From assembly GCA_023091665.1 (NCBI GenBank), contig JALJCQ010000012.1:992001-1056000 (forward strand): a DNA stretch of 64,000 bases, given 5' to 3'. Under the pieces are notes generated by a model. That model did not search any database, had not been told where the DNA came from, and worked only from the letters and a program-made list of their open reading frames with translations. This document shows, piece after piece, positions 33,778-42,640 of this stretch. Position numbers and translations under genes: made by a program. Within the stretch, counting starts at the first letter, position 1, and every line of letters begins with the position of its first letter. This DNA comes from Pythium myriotylum (Eukaryota; Oomycota; Peronosporomycetes; Pythiales; Pythiaceae).

Positions 33778-35412
33778 CTATCGTGTTGGTAGTTCTTTGA
33801 GCAAGTCGTCGTTCTGGAAAGCTTTGGTGAGCGTGTCCATGGATACGGTCGACGAGAGCCGAGCTTTCCATGCACTTTTCGACTTGACTGGGGTCTGTTT
33901 CACGAGCGCATAGCATTCGAGCGATCCGAGATGCTGTTGCAGTTCTTCGAGGCGGAAACGAGGAATCCAGGCGAGTTGCGAGTGTCTGGCCTGCAGCGAT
34001 GCGAGCTCCTCGCACACATCCTCCACAGATGTAGTCGTCTTGGCGCATTCCGCGAGTCGAGTGACTGCATAGAGCAGCAACTTTGGCTGTCGTGGGAGTT
34101 GTTGAATCTGCTTCACGACAGACGGGGTCGATGAAATCGCTGAGCTTGTGCATTTGACAACGTCGCGAAGAGTGAGGCGAGATACATCTGATTGGGAGAG
34201 ACACGCACGCGCACACTGCTGGAGCAAGCCGATAGCTCGACGCGCGTCTCCATCTCGTGCGGCGATCTTGCGTGCGATCAGCTCCAGGGCTCGCGGCTCG
34301 ACGATCTCATCGAGCTTTTTCTTCTCAATTCCTGCAGGACACACCGACCGAACGTAGGTACCGAGGATCTCGAGTAGCTCTTCGAGCGAGTATGACGGGA
34401 AGAGCACAACGCTCGTCGGATGAGGGTCGTGCGAGAGGAACTCAGCGATCTGCGCATGCATGTCGATGCCGTTGAGGATACCAACGAAGCTGAGCTTGGA
34501 GTTTGGTAGGTGGGACCAACGCACAAAGAACCGTAGCAGGCTCTGCGCCTTGAGCTTCATGCCACTCGGCAGACGAACGAGGTGGTCCACTTCATCAAGA
34601 ACGAGCACGCAGTCTTGCTCTGACGCAAGCGGCGTGTGTAGCACTGACTGCAGGAGTTCGTCGAGCCGCTGTGTCTCATCCAGACCAGGCAGTTCGACAT
34701 TGATGTGGGTCTGCAGCTGGAGGCCGATGGCAGCAAACAGGTCGGACGGCGATGTGAAGGTGCTGCAGTTGACGCGCACGACGACGTGCGTCGGGTGCAG
34801 CGACGCGACGTGGGCCACGCACGACGACTTGCCCGTGCCTGGAGGGCCGACCACGAACAGCGAGCGCGTGGTCGACTCTGCGCTGAAGATCTCGAGGATC
34901 TGCTGTCTCTCGTCGGCCCGACCGACGAGCGCCGCCGTCGTCGCTCCCGCCGCCACTCGCTCGAGAACGTTCGGCGACGACTCGGCTTCAGTCGACGCAC
35001 TGGATTTCTCTTCAGAGTTGTCGTCGCTCTTAGTCGCAGCGACAGCGTAGTCGAGCGTTCGACGGATCGCGACGGCCTTGCTCTTGGCGGGAGAGGCGGC
35101 GGCGCGCCGTTTGGCGTCGCGCGTGGCCGGCGAGATGTCGCCGTCGCCCGGCGCGCCTCCCGCCGCCTCGGGGCTCACGCTGAGCTGGCGCTTGCGCGTC
35201 TTCTTCTCGGGCGTGATAAACGCGTCGTCCGCGGGCTCCACGGGGCCGTTGGACGCCGCCGACGGCGCGTTCGACGCGGCCGCCGCTGCCGCACGCGCCG
35301 CCGCCTCGTACTCGCGGCGAGAGGCCGCGATGGACGCCGCAAACGCCGCCGTCTCGCGTCGATGCTGCGCCGTGATCTCCTTCCACGCGTTCACCTGGGC
35401 CCTCGTGCGCAT
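33778..35412 (-). CDS. CDC6: CDC6-like origin-licensing AAA+ ATPase
   Basis: 544 residues from the ATG at 35412 (MRTRAQVNAWKEI); the longer frame has no ATG. The N-terminus is basic and rich in candidate CDK sites (ITPEKKTRKR, SVSPEAA, ISPATR, AASPAKSK). The ATPase has Walker A VVGPPGTGKSS, Walker B VLVLDEVDHL, sensor 1 GILNGID and sensor 2 GDARRAIGLLQQC, followed by a winged-helix C-terminus. This set fits Cdc6/Orc1; absence of a BAH domain and the size favour Cdc6. It would load MCM helicase at origins with ORC and Cdt1. E2F-like sites lie just upstream. Confidence 0.85.
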   Translation of the reverse strand: MRTRAQVNAWKEITAQHRRETAAFAASIAASRREYEAAARAAAAAASNAPSAASNGPVEPADDAFITPEKKTRKRQLSVSPEAAGGAPGDGDISPATRDAKRRAAASPAKSKAVAIRRTLDYAVAATKSDDNSEEKSSASTEAESSPNVLERVAAGATTAALVGRADERQQILEIFSAESTTRSLFVVGPPGTGKSSCVAHVASLHPTHVVVRVNCSTFTSPSDLFAAIGLQLQTHINVELPGLDETQRLDELLQSVLHTPLASEQDCVLVLDEVDHLVRLPSGMKLKAQSLLRFFVRWSHLPNSKLSFVGILNGIDMHAQIAEFLSHDPHPTSVVLFPSYSLEELLEILGTYVRSVCPAGIEKKKLDEIVEPRALELIARKIAARDGDARRAIGLLQQCARACLSQSDVSRLTLRDVVKCTSSAISSTPSVVKQIQQLPRQPKLLLYAVTRLAECAKTTTSVEDVCEELASLQARHSQLAWIPRFRLEELQQHLGSLECYALVKQTPVKSKSAWKARLSSTVSMDTLTKAFQNDDLLKELPTR

Positions 35413-35490
35413 GGTCGTTGGTGCCGAGTCCGTTGGAACAATGCCAACTTCCAACGGAATGGATTGGCGATCCGCCAACAGAACCGAAAA

Positions 35491-35554
35491 GCGCGGGGAG
35501 AGAACCGATTTTGGACCAATAGAAACGCGGGATTCCGTTGCACTCTTCCCGCGC
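35491..35554. promoter_or_regulatory. Cluster of E2F-like sites and a CCAAT box upstream of CDC6
   Basis: GCGCGGGGA at 35491-35499, CGCGGGA at 35526-35532 and CTTCCCGCGC at 35545-35554 resemble the E2F core (TTSSCGC and its reverse). A CCAAT box (plus strand) is at 35516-35520. They lie 80-140 bp upstream of the CDC6 start. E2F control of CDC6 is widespread in eukaryotes; its use here is inferred. Confidence 0.45.
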
Positions 35555-35782
35555 TCAACTGCTCGTGTCTGGTCTGTCCTTAATCTAGGACAGTTACTCT
35601 GGTCCTGTCCTAGTTTAGTTCAGTAACCCAGCTGTGAGTTGGACGCGATCCAGTTGACTTGGGCCATGAAACGGTCGTGGCAGTCCAGTTGACGCGGTCT
35701 ATTGATATATTACAGTTCCGCGGTGAGTCGATGCCGGTGTCTAGCCTCTATCTAACGTCTATCATACATAATCTCGAGCTGC

Positions 35783-36688
35783 TTACATCTTCATGCAGTA
35801 GAGACAGCTCGAGTGGTCGTGGTGCTTGCCGTCCAAGTGCGCCGACGCGGCCGAGCCCTGGGCGATGAGCTTGAGGTGCTGGATCCGCGATGTGAGGAAC
35901 GGATGCGACGTGTCGCCGAGGTAGTTGCCCTCCTTTGTGATCATGCGCGTCTTCATCAACGACCGCAGCTCGCAGTTGTGCGAGAGCTTGCGCTGGAAGC
36001 AGTGGATGCCGCCGGTCGCGTACCCGCTTTCCGCTGCGATGTGGTCAGCCTCGTGCTCCAGTCGCCACGACAGCAGCATGTTCCCGCCGACCATGCCCAC
36101 GCAACCGACGAGCGAGGCAATCAGCTTGTTCGGGATCTTCTTGATCGCGAAGCAGCTCGCGATGACTGAAAGCGGCAGGAAAGACCCCGAGATGATCGAG
36201 TGGTTGCGCGCGATGTGCGCGCTCTCGTGCGCTAGCACGAAATCGACTTCCTCCTTGCTCGGGATCTGCCCCGCGAACTGACGGCGCTGCTCGGCGGTCG
36301 CGTAGAAGGCGTCGTACAGGTCGAGCGGCAGGACCACGCATGCCCCGCGCAGCCCAATGGTCAGGTTGGATCCGAGCGAGGCGCCCGAGGTCTCCTCTCC
36401 AATGCGAATCGTCAAGTTCTCGGGATTCTTCACACCGATGCGCGCTGCAACCTTGCGCACGTTGACCGCGAATGCGTCGTTGCGATCGAGCGCCACCGAG
36501 TCCGAGCCCTGCGCGAGGCTGAGCGAGAAGTCGCTGGTCGGCGCGGCCAGCGGGTAGCTCGAGAACGCGTACATGGTGAGCGCCGAGGCGCCGATGAATC
36601 GTCTGGTGAACGCGGCCGTGGACATGATGGCGATAATGCGCTTTTTGGCAAGTGCCCAGGCGCTGTCGCCGGCGACAACCGGCGGCAT
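35783..36688 (-). CDS. M48-family metalloprotease, probably mitochondrial membrane
   Basis: 301 residues from the ATG at 36688 (MPPVVAGDSAWALAKKR). The zinc motif HExxH is HESAH in VDFVLAHESAHIARNH, and the third ligand Glu is in WRLEHEADHIAAESG. A basic N-terminus with a hydrophobic segment (FIGASALTMYAFSSYPLAA) and another apolar stretch between the motifs (LIASLVGCVGMVGGNMLL) suggest membrane attachment. The order is that of M48 peptidases such as OMA1 and HtpX; OMA1-like is possible but the sequence is divergent. The C-terminus has an HxxxHH/C-rich end (HDHSSCLYC). Confidence 0.75.
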   Translation of the reverse strand: MPPVVAGDSAWALAKKRIIAIMSTAAFTRRFIGASALTMYAFSSYPLAAPTSDFSLSLAQGSDSVALDRNDAFAVNVRKVAARIGVKNPENLTIRIGEETSGASLGSNLTIGLRGACVVLPLDLYDAFYATAEQRRQFAGQIPSKEEVDFVLAHESAHIARNHSIISGSFLPLSVIASCFAIKKIPNKLIASLVGCVGMVGGNMLLSWRLEHEADHIAAESGYATGGIHCFQRKLSHNCELRSLMKTRMITKEGNYLGDTSHPFLTSRIQHLKLIAQGSAASAHLDGKHHDHSSCLYCMKM

Positions 36689-37239
36689 GGCTGCAAGTCG
36701 CGCGTCTATTCTGCGGCGTCGCTTGTCTCTTGTGTCAAACCCGTCCACCAAGTGGCCGTGGTGGGCGACTCTCTTCGTGTCTCTTGAGCGGTGCTGGAGA
36801 CACGGAGGGGGATGCTGCAAATGATATGACCGGCGCGTTGCGTGGCTATGGGCGCAACCCAAAGTGGCTGTGTGGCTTGCGACTGGTCGGACGCGTGACG
36901 TGGGCGCTTGGGCGCCGCCGCGGAAGTGAAGCAGGCGGCGTCAAACGCCAGCGAAAGGATGCCATCGACAGGGGCCACTCACCCACGAGGAGCTCCCCAC
37001 GTGCGTGGCGTCGGACGTGGGACATTCACTCCCTTCCGGACCATCGCTGGACGTGACGCCATCCTCCAGCCAATCGGATCGCTGGATTCGACGAGAATCC
37101 GGACCGCCGTGGCAAAACCAGGACTTGTCAAACGGCCAAAACGAAGTGGTCAAAACGAAATGTGTCAGAGACGTGCCATGCTTATTTTCGGGACAACGAC
37201 AGCTCCAACATTGGGTTGCACACGAGCACCGGTGGGGCT
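36689..37239. other. Intergenic
   Basis: Between two minus-strand genes; contains the M48 promoter and the 3' flank of the FAHD2-like gene. Open frames seen here lack codon bias and homology. No other element recognised. Confidence 0.5.
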
Positions 37240-38275
37240 TTACAGCGCCGAGGCGGCCACGACCGGGTTCACGAGCTTGCCGATGCCCTCGATCGTGATC
37301 TCCATCACGTCGCCCGGCGCCAGCCACACTGGCGGGCTGCGTGTGAAGCCGACACCCTAGAAAACCACAGGAAAAGAAACTAGAATCAGAACTGAGCAAA
37401 CAGCTACAAGTTAGACCAAAGCTTACCTCGGGAGTGCCGGTGATGATCAGAGTGCCACGAGGAAGCGTCGTGTCCTGCGAGAGCTGGCTGATAAGCTCGG
37501 CGACGGGGAAGATCATGTCGCCGGTCGACGACTTCTGCATGCACTTGCCATTCAAGTGGGTCGAGATCTCGAGCTTCTGCGGGTCCGGAATAACCTCTGG
37601 CGTCACGAGCACTGGGCCGATCGGACAGAAGGTGTCGAACGTCTTGGAGCGGCACCACTGGCCTCCTCCACGCGCGCCTTGCCAGCGACGAGCAGAGATG
37701 TCGTTCGCGCACGTGTAGCCGCCGACGTACTTGAGCGCGTCCTGCACGGACACGTTCTTGCACGTCTCCTTGAGCACGACGGCGAGCTCGCACTCGTAGT
37801 CAAGCTCCGGCGGGTCCGACGCGATACGCGGAATCACAACCGGGTCATTCGGGTTCTGAAGCGCGTTCAGACCCTTGGTGAAGAGCACCGGTGTCTTGGG
37901 CTCGGGCATGTTGGTCTCCTTGGCGTGCTTGCGGTAGTTGAGGCCGATGCAGAGGATCTGCGACGGCAGCACCGGCGCCAGCAGCTTCTTGATCGTCGCC
38001 TGCTCGCCCGTGAACTGGAGGCTGCCAAGCGGGTCGTCGTTCTCGACGAGTCGCACAGTGTTGCTGTCCTCGGCGACGCGCTGGCCGCAGCGCGTGGCGC
38101 CGCGAGTGTCGACGAAGCGCACGAGATGCGTGGCGCGCCCGCTGCTGCTCGTGCCGAAGGCCATGGCGGAACTGTTGACCGGGGCAAAAGGCGTCAGAGA
38201 CCGGGCGCTTGACGCAACCACGCGCGGCGCGGACAGCAAACGGAGAGCTCGGCGTGTGGCGATCGCCATGGCCAT
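37240..38275 (-). CDS. FAHD2: Fumarylacetoacetate-hydrolase family protein, FAHD2-type
   Basis: Exons 38275-37427 and 37356-37240 give 321 residues; the 70-nt intron (GTAAG...CCTAG) interrupts the conserved [17 protein letters not shown]. The N-terminus ([20 protein letters not shown]) is a likely mitochondrial presequence. The FAH core has [22 protein letters not shown] with metal-binding acidic residues, and [15 protein letters not shown], which matches animal FAHD2 more closely than FAHD1. Family members hydrolyse or decarboxylate 2-oxoacid-type substrates such as oxaloacetate or acylpyruvates; the exact substrate is not evident. Confidence 0.85.
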
Positions 38276-38433
38276 CAACGCACCTGGATCTCCTCGATAT
38301 TCAACGAATGCGCATCTTCCTCGCAGCTCAAATTTCGAAAGCTAGGTGGTCCACACATTCCTGAACGAAATCTGTGTATTGAACATTATTTTGGACTTCG
38401 AATGTACCCATATCCACTGAGACGAGCCAGGAA

Positions 38434-39531
38434 TCACATGTGCGGGAAGGACATGTCGGCGAGCATGTTGCAGGCGCCGCGACCGCCGACGCCTCGGCGC
38501 AGACGGATGTAACCGTTTTCTCCCCAGCGAGAGCCCCACGAGTTCTTGATTTTGATGGTGTCGCCGTCGTAACCGATCGCGATGACAGCGTGGTCCAGCT
38601 GGGTCGTCGGGCAGGACGACACGACGCCACCACGGTACTGCTTCCACACAGCGTTTCCGGCAGCTACAGCCACCACGACGGGCTGCTGGTTGATCGCCTT
38701 GATCAAACTCGCTTCGTTCGCGCTCAAGCGCGTGATCTGGCGGATGGGCACCGACTGCCGCTCACACTCGTTGGTACACTGGGAGGCTCGCCCCGAACCC
38801 GATGTGTACGGGTAAGTGGTGCCTCGACAGAGCCCGTTCTGCTGGATGTATCGGAATGCGTACACTGGCACACCGCCGCCACAGCCGTTGTTCGATCGGT
38901 CACAGCTCGTCACCTGCTGCTCGGAGTACTTGACAACGCTGCCCCCGCCCGCGAGACACTGCGCCGTCTCAACAGCTCCGACGGTCGCGAATGCCCAGCA
39001 CGAGCCACAGTTTCCTTGGTTCTGCACTGGCGCGTTGCAAGCGCTTGTCGACCAGTCACGATTCTGCTGACGACGACCCATGCCTGAAGAATCGTCAGGC
39101 ACATCATCAAAGATGTCGTCGGCCGTGCGAACTGATCCTCGAAGGGGTGCGTCGTCCGAGCCAATGTACGAGTTGCGCGCATAAGCTGCGAATTCAGCTT
39201 CCGTCAAAAGTGTGAAGGGTGAGTCAGTCGAGAATTGGGCTTCCGGGTGCTCTTTCTCGAGTTTGAGGAGCAGCTGTCTCGTGAGGAAGAATCGCTGCTT
39301 GTGATCCTCGATGATGGCGTCGGAGCTACGCGATCCGTTGGCCGGGATCCAACCGTTGGCGTGACCCTCATCACCGTACTTGGCGAGCCACTCGTTTAGC
39401 TCCTTTTCAATATCGTCGGCTACTTCTAGGTAACGATCATAGTCGATTCCTTCATGCATTGGTTTCGCACTCAAGCACGAGAGCATGATGAACGAGAGGA
39501 GAACCGCGAGCGCGAGGGAATCCAACTTCAT
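38434..39531 (-). CDS. Secreted papain-type (C1A) cysteine protease 1
   Basis: 365 residues from the ATG at 39531, giving a signal peptide (MKLDSLALAVLLSFIMLS). The propeptide starts MHEGIDYDRYLEVADD, shared by all five proteases in this window. The mature domain has the oxyanion Gln and catalytic Cys in QNQGNCGSCWAFA, the His in LDHAVIAIGYDG and Asn in IKNSWGSRWGENG. The linker between propeptide and catalytic domain is short (about 20 residues). It ends in FPHM, with no C-terminal extension. Likely a secreted digestive or virulence protease of class papain. Confidence 0.93.
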   Translation of the reverse strand: MKLDSLALAVLLSFIMLSCLSAKPMHEGIDYDRYLEVADDIEKELNEWLAKYGDEGHANGWIPANGSRSSDAIIEDHKQRFFLTRQLLLKLEKEHPEAQFSTDSPFTLLTEAEFAAYARNSYIGSDDAPLRGSVRTADDIFDDVPDDSSGMGRRQQNRDWSTSACNAPVQNQGNCGSCWAFATVGAVETAQCLAGGGSVVKYSEQQVTSCDRSNNGCGGGVPVYAFRYIQQNGLCRGTTYPYTSGSGRASQCTNECERQSVPIRQITRLSANEASLIKAINQQPVVVAVAAGNAVWKQYRGGVVSSCPTTQLDHAVIAIGYDGDTIKIKNSWGSRWGENGYIRLRRGVGGRGACNMLADMSFPHM

Positions 39532-39544
39532 TGCGAGCGGGGGG

Positions 39545-39563
39545 AGCAAATCCAAAAGTGAGA
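39545..39563 (-). promoter_or_regulatory. Initiator-like element of protease 1
   Basis: Reading on the minus strand, TCTCACTTTTGGATTTGCT matches the oomycete 19-nt initiator/flanking consensus (GCTCATTYYNCAWTTTNYY) at 15 of 19 positions, 14 bp before the start codon. Confidence 0.5.
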
Positions 39564-40255
39564 TAGTTCACCGTCAAGATTCTGACTACGGAGAGCACTA
39601 GGCTGCTTCGGCGGAGGCTGATCGCACGTGATGATCGAGAGGCACATTGTTGACGAGTACCCGGCAGAATCGGGAAAGTACCAGTTCCACTTGATGAAAC
39701 GAGTATCCTCTCACCTTCAGCTCGGCAGTTCTGTGTCTTCACCTGGGTCAAAATTCTCACGGTTGAAGATACGCGCTCACTAATGGCTACATCGACTGGA
39801 CACAGAGGAGACACTTGTCTCCATGGCCAGTCACTTTGTATGCGGTGTCTTAACGACACGCAAAGGCGAGACACAGTCTCACCCAGAAAGCCGATGGATA
39901 GATGTCCGGTTCGTGCAGATGAGGAATCGTTCTCATCGCGACCACTACACCTCAGACAAGCGCAATAGACCATACGGCGTGCGGATATGACATTTTCAAC
40001 GTGATTGCAGGATCTTTGTGCAAGAGGAGTAGCCAAACCGTTCCGTCATGTGGATCCGACGAATGCCTCCGGTGGAAGTCATCCCTGAAATCCAGAAACG
40101 AGATGATGCGTCGAATACCTGATATCTTCTAAGGACCACCCTTCTAGCTCAGACTCAAGAACATGCTTGAGGACGGATTCCCACGAAGCAATTATGCCAT
40201 CACACCATAAACGACATACTCTATCGACAACATCTAACAAACACGAGGAGACTCT
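39564..40255. other. Intergenic between proteases 1 and 2
   Basis: About 690 bp upstream of protease 1 and downstream of protease 2. I see no gene; a weak minus-strand frame at 39452-40036 overlaps the protease start and has no family signal. Confidence 0.5.
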
Positions 40256-41425
40256 CTACATCTGCGGGTACGACATGTCCGACAACATCGAGCACGTTCC
40301 ACGTCCGCCCGTGCCACGCTTCAGACGAATGTACCCGTTCTCGCCCCAGCGAGAGCCCCACGAGTTTTTGATTTTGATGGTGTCTCGGTCATAACCGATC
40401 GCGATAACTGCGTGGTCCAGCTGAGTCGTCGGGCAGGACGATACGACGCCGCCGCGGTACTGCTTCCAAACGGCATTACCTGAGCTGACGGCCAAGACCA
40501 CCGGCTGCCGGCTAATCACGTTCACGAGGTTTGCCTCATTGGGACTGACGGTCACGACCTGCTTGATTGGAATCTGCGTCTTTTGACACGATGATGCACA
40601 CTGGCTCAGACGCCCTGACGCGGACGAATACGGAACCTGAGAGCTCGTACAGAGCCCGTTCTGCTGGATGTACCGGAACGCGTAGACTGGCACACCGCCA
40701 TCGCAGCCATAGTTGGATCGGTCGCAGCTTGCGAGGTGCTGTTCCGAGTACTTGACGACGCTCGACTGGCCACCACCATTGCCTCCTCCACGCGAGAGGC
40801 ACTGAGCCGTCTCAACGGCTCCAACCGTCGCGAACGCCCAGCACGAGCCGCATGCGCCTTGGTCCTGAACCGGCGCGTTGCATGGGCTGTTCGACCAGTC
40901 TTTGCCCTGCTGTGTCTGTTCCTGAAGCTGACGCGTTGCATTGGATCTTTCCAGTGTCTGGAAGTCAAGATTCTCCGTTGAGTCGACTTTGCCCGACTCG
41001 TGCTCGTCTCCGATATCGGCCGCTCGGACGCTTCCAATCGCCGAGTCGCTATTGCCTTTGCCCACATAAGAGTTTTTCACGTAGGTCGCGAACTCAGCTT
41101 CCGTCATGAGAGTGAATGGCGTGTCCGTTGAGAAGTTCGCGGCGGGCTGCTCCCTCGAGAGCTTGGGTAGCAGTTGCTTGGCCATAAAGAACCGCTGACG
41201 GCGGTCCTCGGCAACTTCTTCGGCGCTACGTGACTCACTCGGAGGGATCCATCCTTCGGCGCGGCCGATTTCTCCGTACTTGGTGAGCCATTGATCCAAC
41301 TCACTGGCCACGCTGTCCTTGTCTTGCAAGTACCGCTCGTAGTCGATCCCAGCATGCATTGGCCGCGAGAGGACGCTGGTCATGGCCAAGCACGAGAGCA
41401 GCAGCGAAGCGGCGGCACAGACCAT
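40256..41425 (-). CDS. Secreted papain-type (C1A) cysteine protease 2
   Basis: 389 residues, signal peptide MVCAAASLLLSCLAMTSVLS, propeptide MHAGIDYERYLQDKDS. The catalytic domain carries QDQGACGSCWAFA, LDHAVIAIGYDR and IKNSWGSRWGENG and ends SYPQM. It is the closest relative of protease 1 (same residues around the active site, same C-terminus) with a slightly longer linker of about 45 residues rich in Gln and Thr before DWSNSPC. The two form a tandem pair separated by 700 bp. Confidence 0.93.
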   Translation of the reverse strand: MVCAAASLLLSCLAMTSVLSRPMHAGIDYERYLQDKDSVASELDQWLTKYGEIGRAEGWIPPSESRSAEEVAEDRRQRFFMAKQLLPKLSREQPAANFSTDTPFTLMTEAEFATYVKNSYVGKGNSDSAIGSVRAADIGDEHESGKVDSTENLDFQTLERSNATRQLQEQTQQGKDWSNSPCNAPVQDQGACGSCWAFATVGAVETAQCLSRGGGNGGGQSSVVKYSEQHLASCDRSNYGCDGGVPVYAFRYIQQNGLCTSSQVPYSSASGRLSQCASSCQKTQIPIKQVVTVSPNEANLVNVISRQPVVLAVSSGNAVWKQYRGGVVSSCPTTQLDHAVIAIGYDRDTIKIKNSWGSRWGENGYIRLKRGTGGRGTCSMLSDMSYPQM

Positions 41426-41440
41426 GCTTGAACTGTCTTC

Positions 41441-41459
41441 TGAAAATGGAAAAGTGAGA
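41441..41459 (-). promoter_or_regulatory. Initiator-like element of protease 2
   Basis: Minus-strand TCTCACTTTTCCATTTTCA matches the oomycete initiator/flanking consensus at 15 of 19 positions and lies 16 bp before the start codon. Confidence 0.5.
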
Positions 41460-42640
41460 TGGTCTCACCCCAGCTCCTACGCGAGGCCGGATCCTAGTTG
41501 CAGAGAGCTCATACGTGCGAGAGGAGGGAGGTCAACAAAAGCTCGGTTGGCTAGTGGATCCAGGCGATTAGTCCGTATCGGCTTGAATTGCTAGCATCCG
41601 TCTGACTGGGTGCTTCAGCGAGTCGCGAGCCGAATGCCCACATAGCGTTTGTATGCAACTAGCAGATACGGATGCTGTCCGTCGACTCCTGAGACTCTCC
41701 ATCTGACACTTCGCCGAGCCTTTGCTGTGCGTTCTTGAAGTGCTGCGGGGAACTCCGTTGGTTCCGCGTGGCACTTGGGAACACGCCTGTCACCTCTGAA
41801 CAGACCGAACGAGAGCAACTCTAATCTCGACGATCCACAAAAGCGCGACGAGTGCCAACCGTGCGGTCCTCCAAGGTGGAACCGGATCTTGACGTAGCGT
41901 GACCACCTGACCGTGCAACCTCTACATCTGAGTCCACATGACGCGACGTCTTCAAGACATTAACACGCAGCAGTCGTCACCGAAGCGAAAACGCAGCTTC
42001 GTCTACGACGGCTGCTCTTCCCCCTCTCACCGAACGTCCCGTCCGTAAAACGATGGCGATACGAAATGGCTGCGACCATCGGCGAGATCTGTCGTTGAAT
42101 GGGATACACAAACTGCACACAGGATAAGGGACCAGGAGCACTGTACAGCAACGTCGCCTACACAGTTTCCGATCTCCACGAGCTCTTGTCACAGAGAACC
42201 GTCCATTTCGTCGTTCAATCACGACGCAGCAGTGCTGCAGGATGAGATGGACGTCGCGACGCACGACGCTTTGCTTGGCTGCATTACTGAAAATCAGGTC
42301 TCTTATTGGAAGGGGTACTGTCTTGATCGCGCCTGTCCGCGGTAACCCCTCTGTATCACGATAACTCACGGCGGCTTCATTCAACGGCAGAGGTGTTTCA
42401 GGTGGTGCACACGATTTGATCGGCCTACTTTTGCGCGGAAACGGCAACACCACAACACCAAGACGACGGCTCGCTCGCTCGCGGCGAACCCACGAGGGGC
42501 TCTCTGCGGGCGCCGTTCTCTCCCCTCGCGGCCTCGGCTCCACCTCTCGATCTGCTTCGCTCGACAGCGCGCTTCTCGCTCTCTCGAACGCCGGCTCGCG
42601 CGCCGTTGGAAGATCCGTACGAGCTGAGATCTCGCCAGCC
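41460..42640. other. Intergenic and 5' leader of the SAPS-like gene
   Basis: About 1.2 kb between divergent genes. A minus-strand frame at 41615-41818 (ending in LLVAYKRYVGIRLATR) is not recognised. From 42416 the plus frame is open into the SAPS-like CDS but has no ATG before 42641. The antisense frame at 41977-42822 is compositional. Confidence 0.4.
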
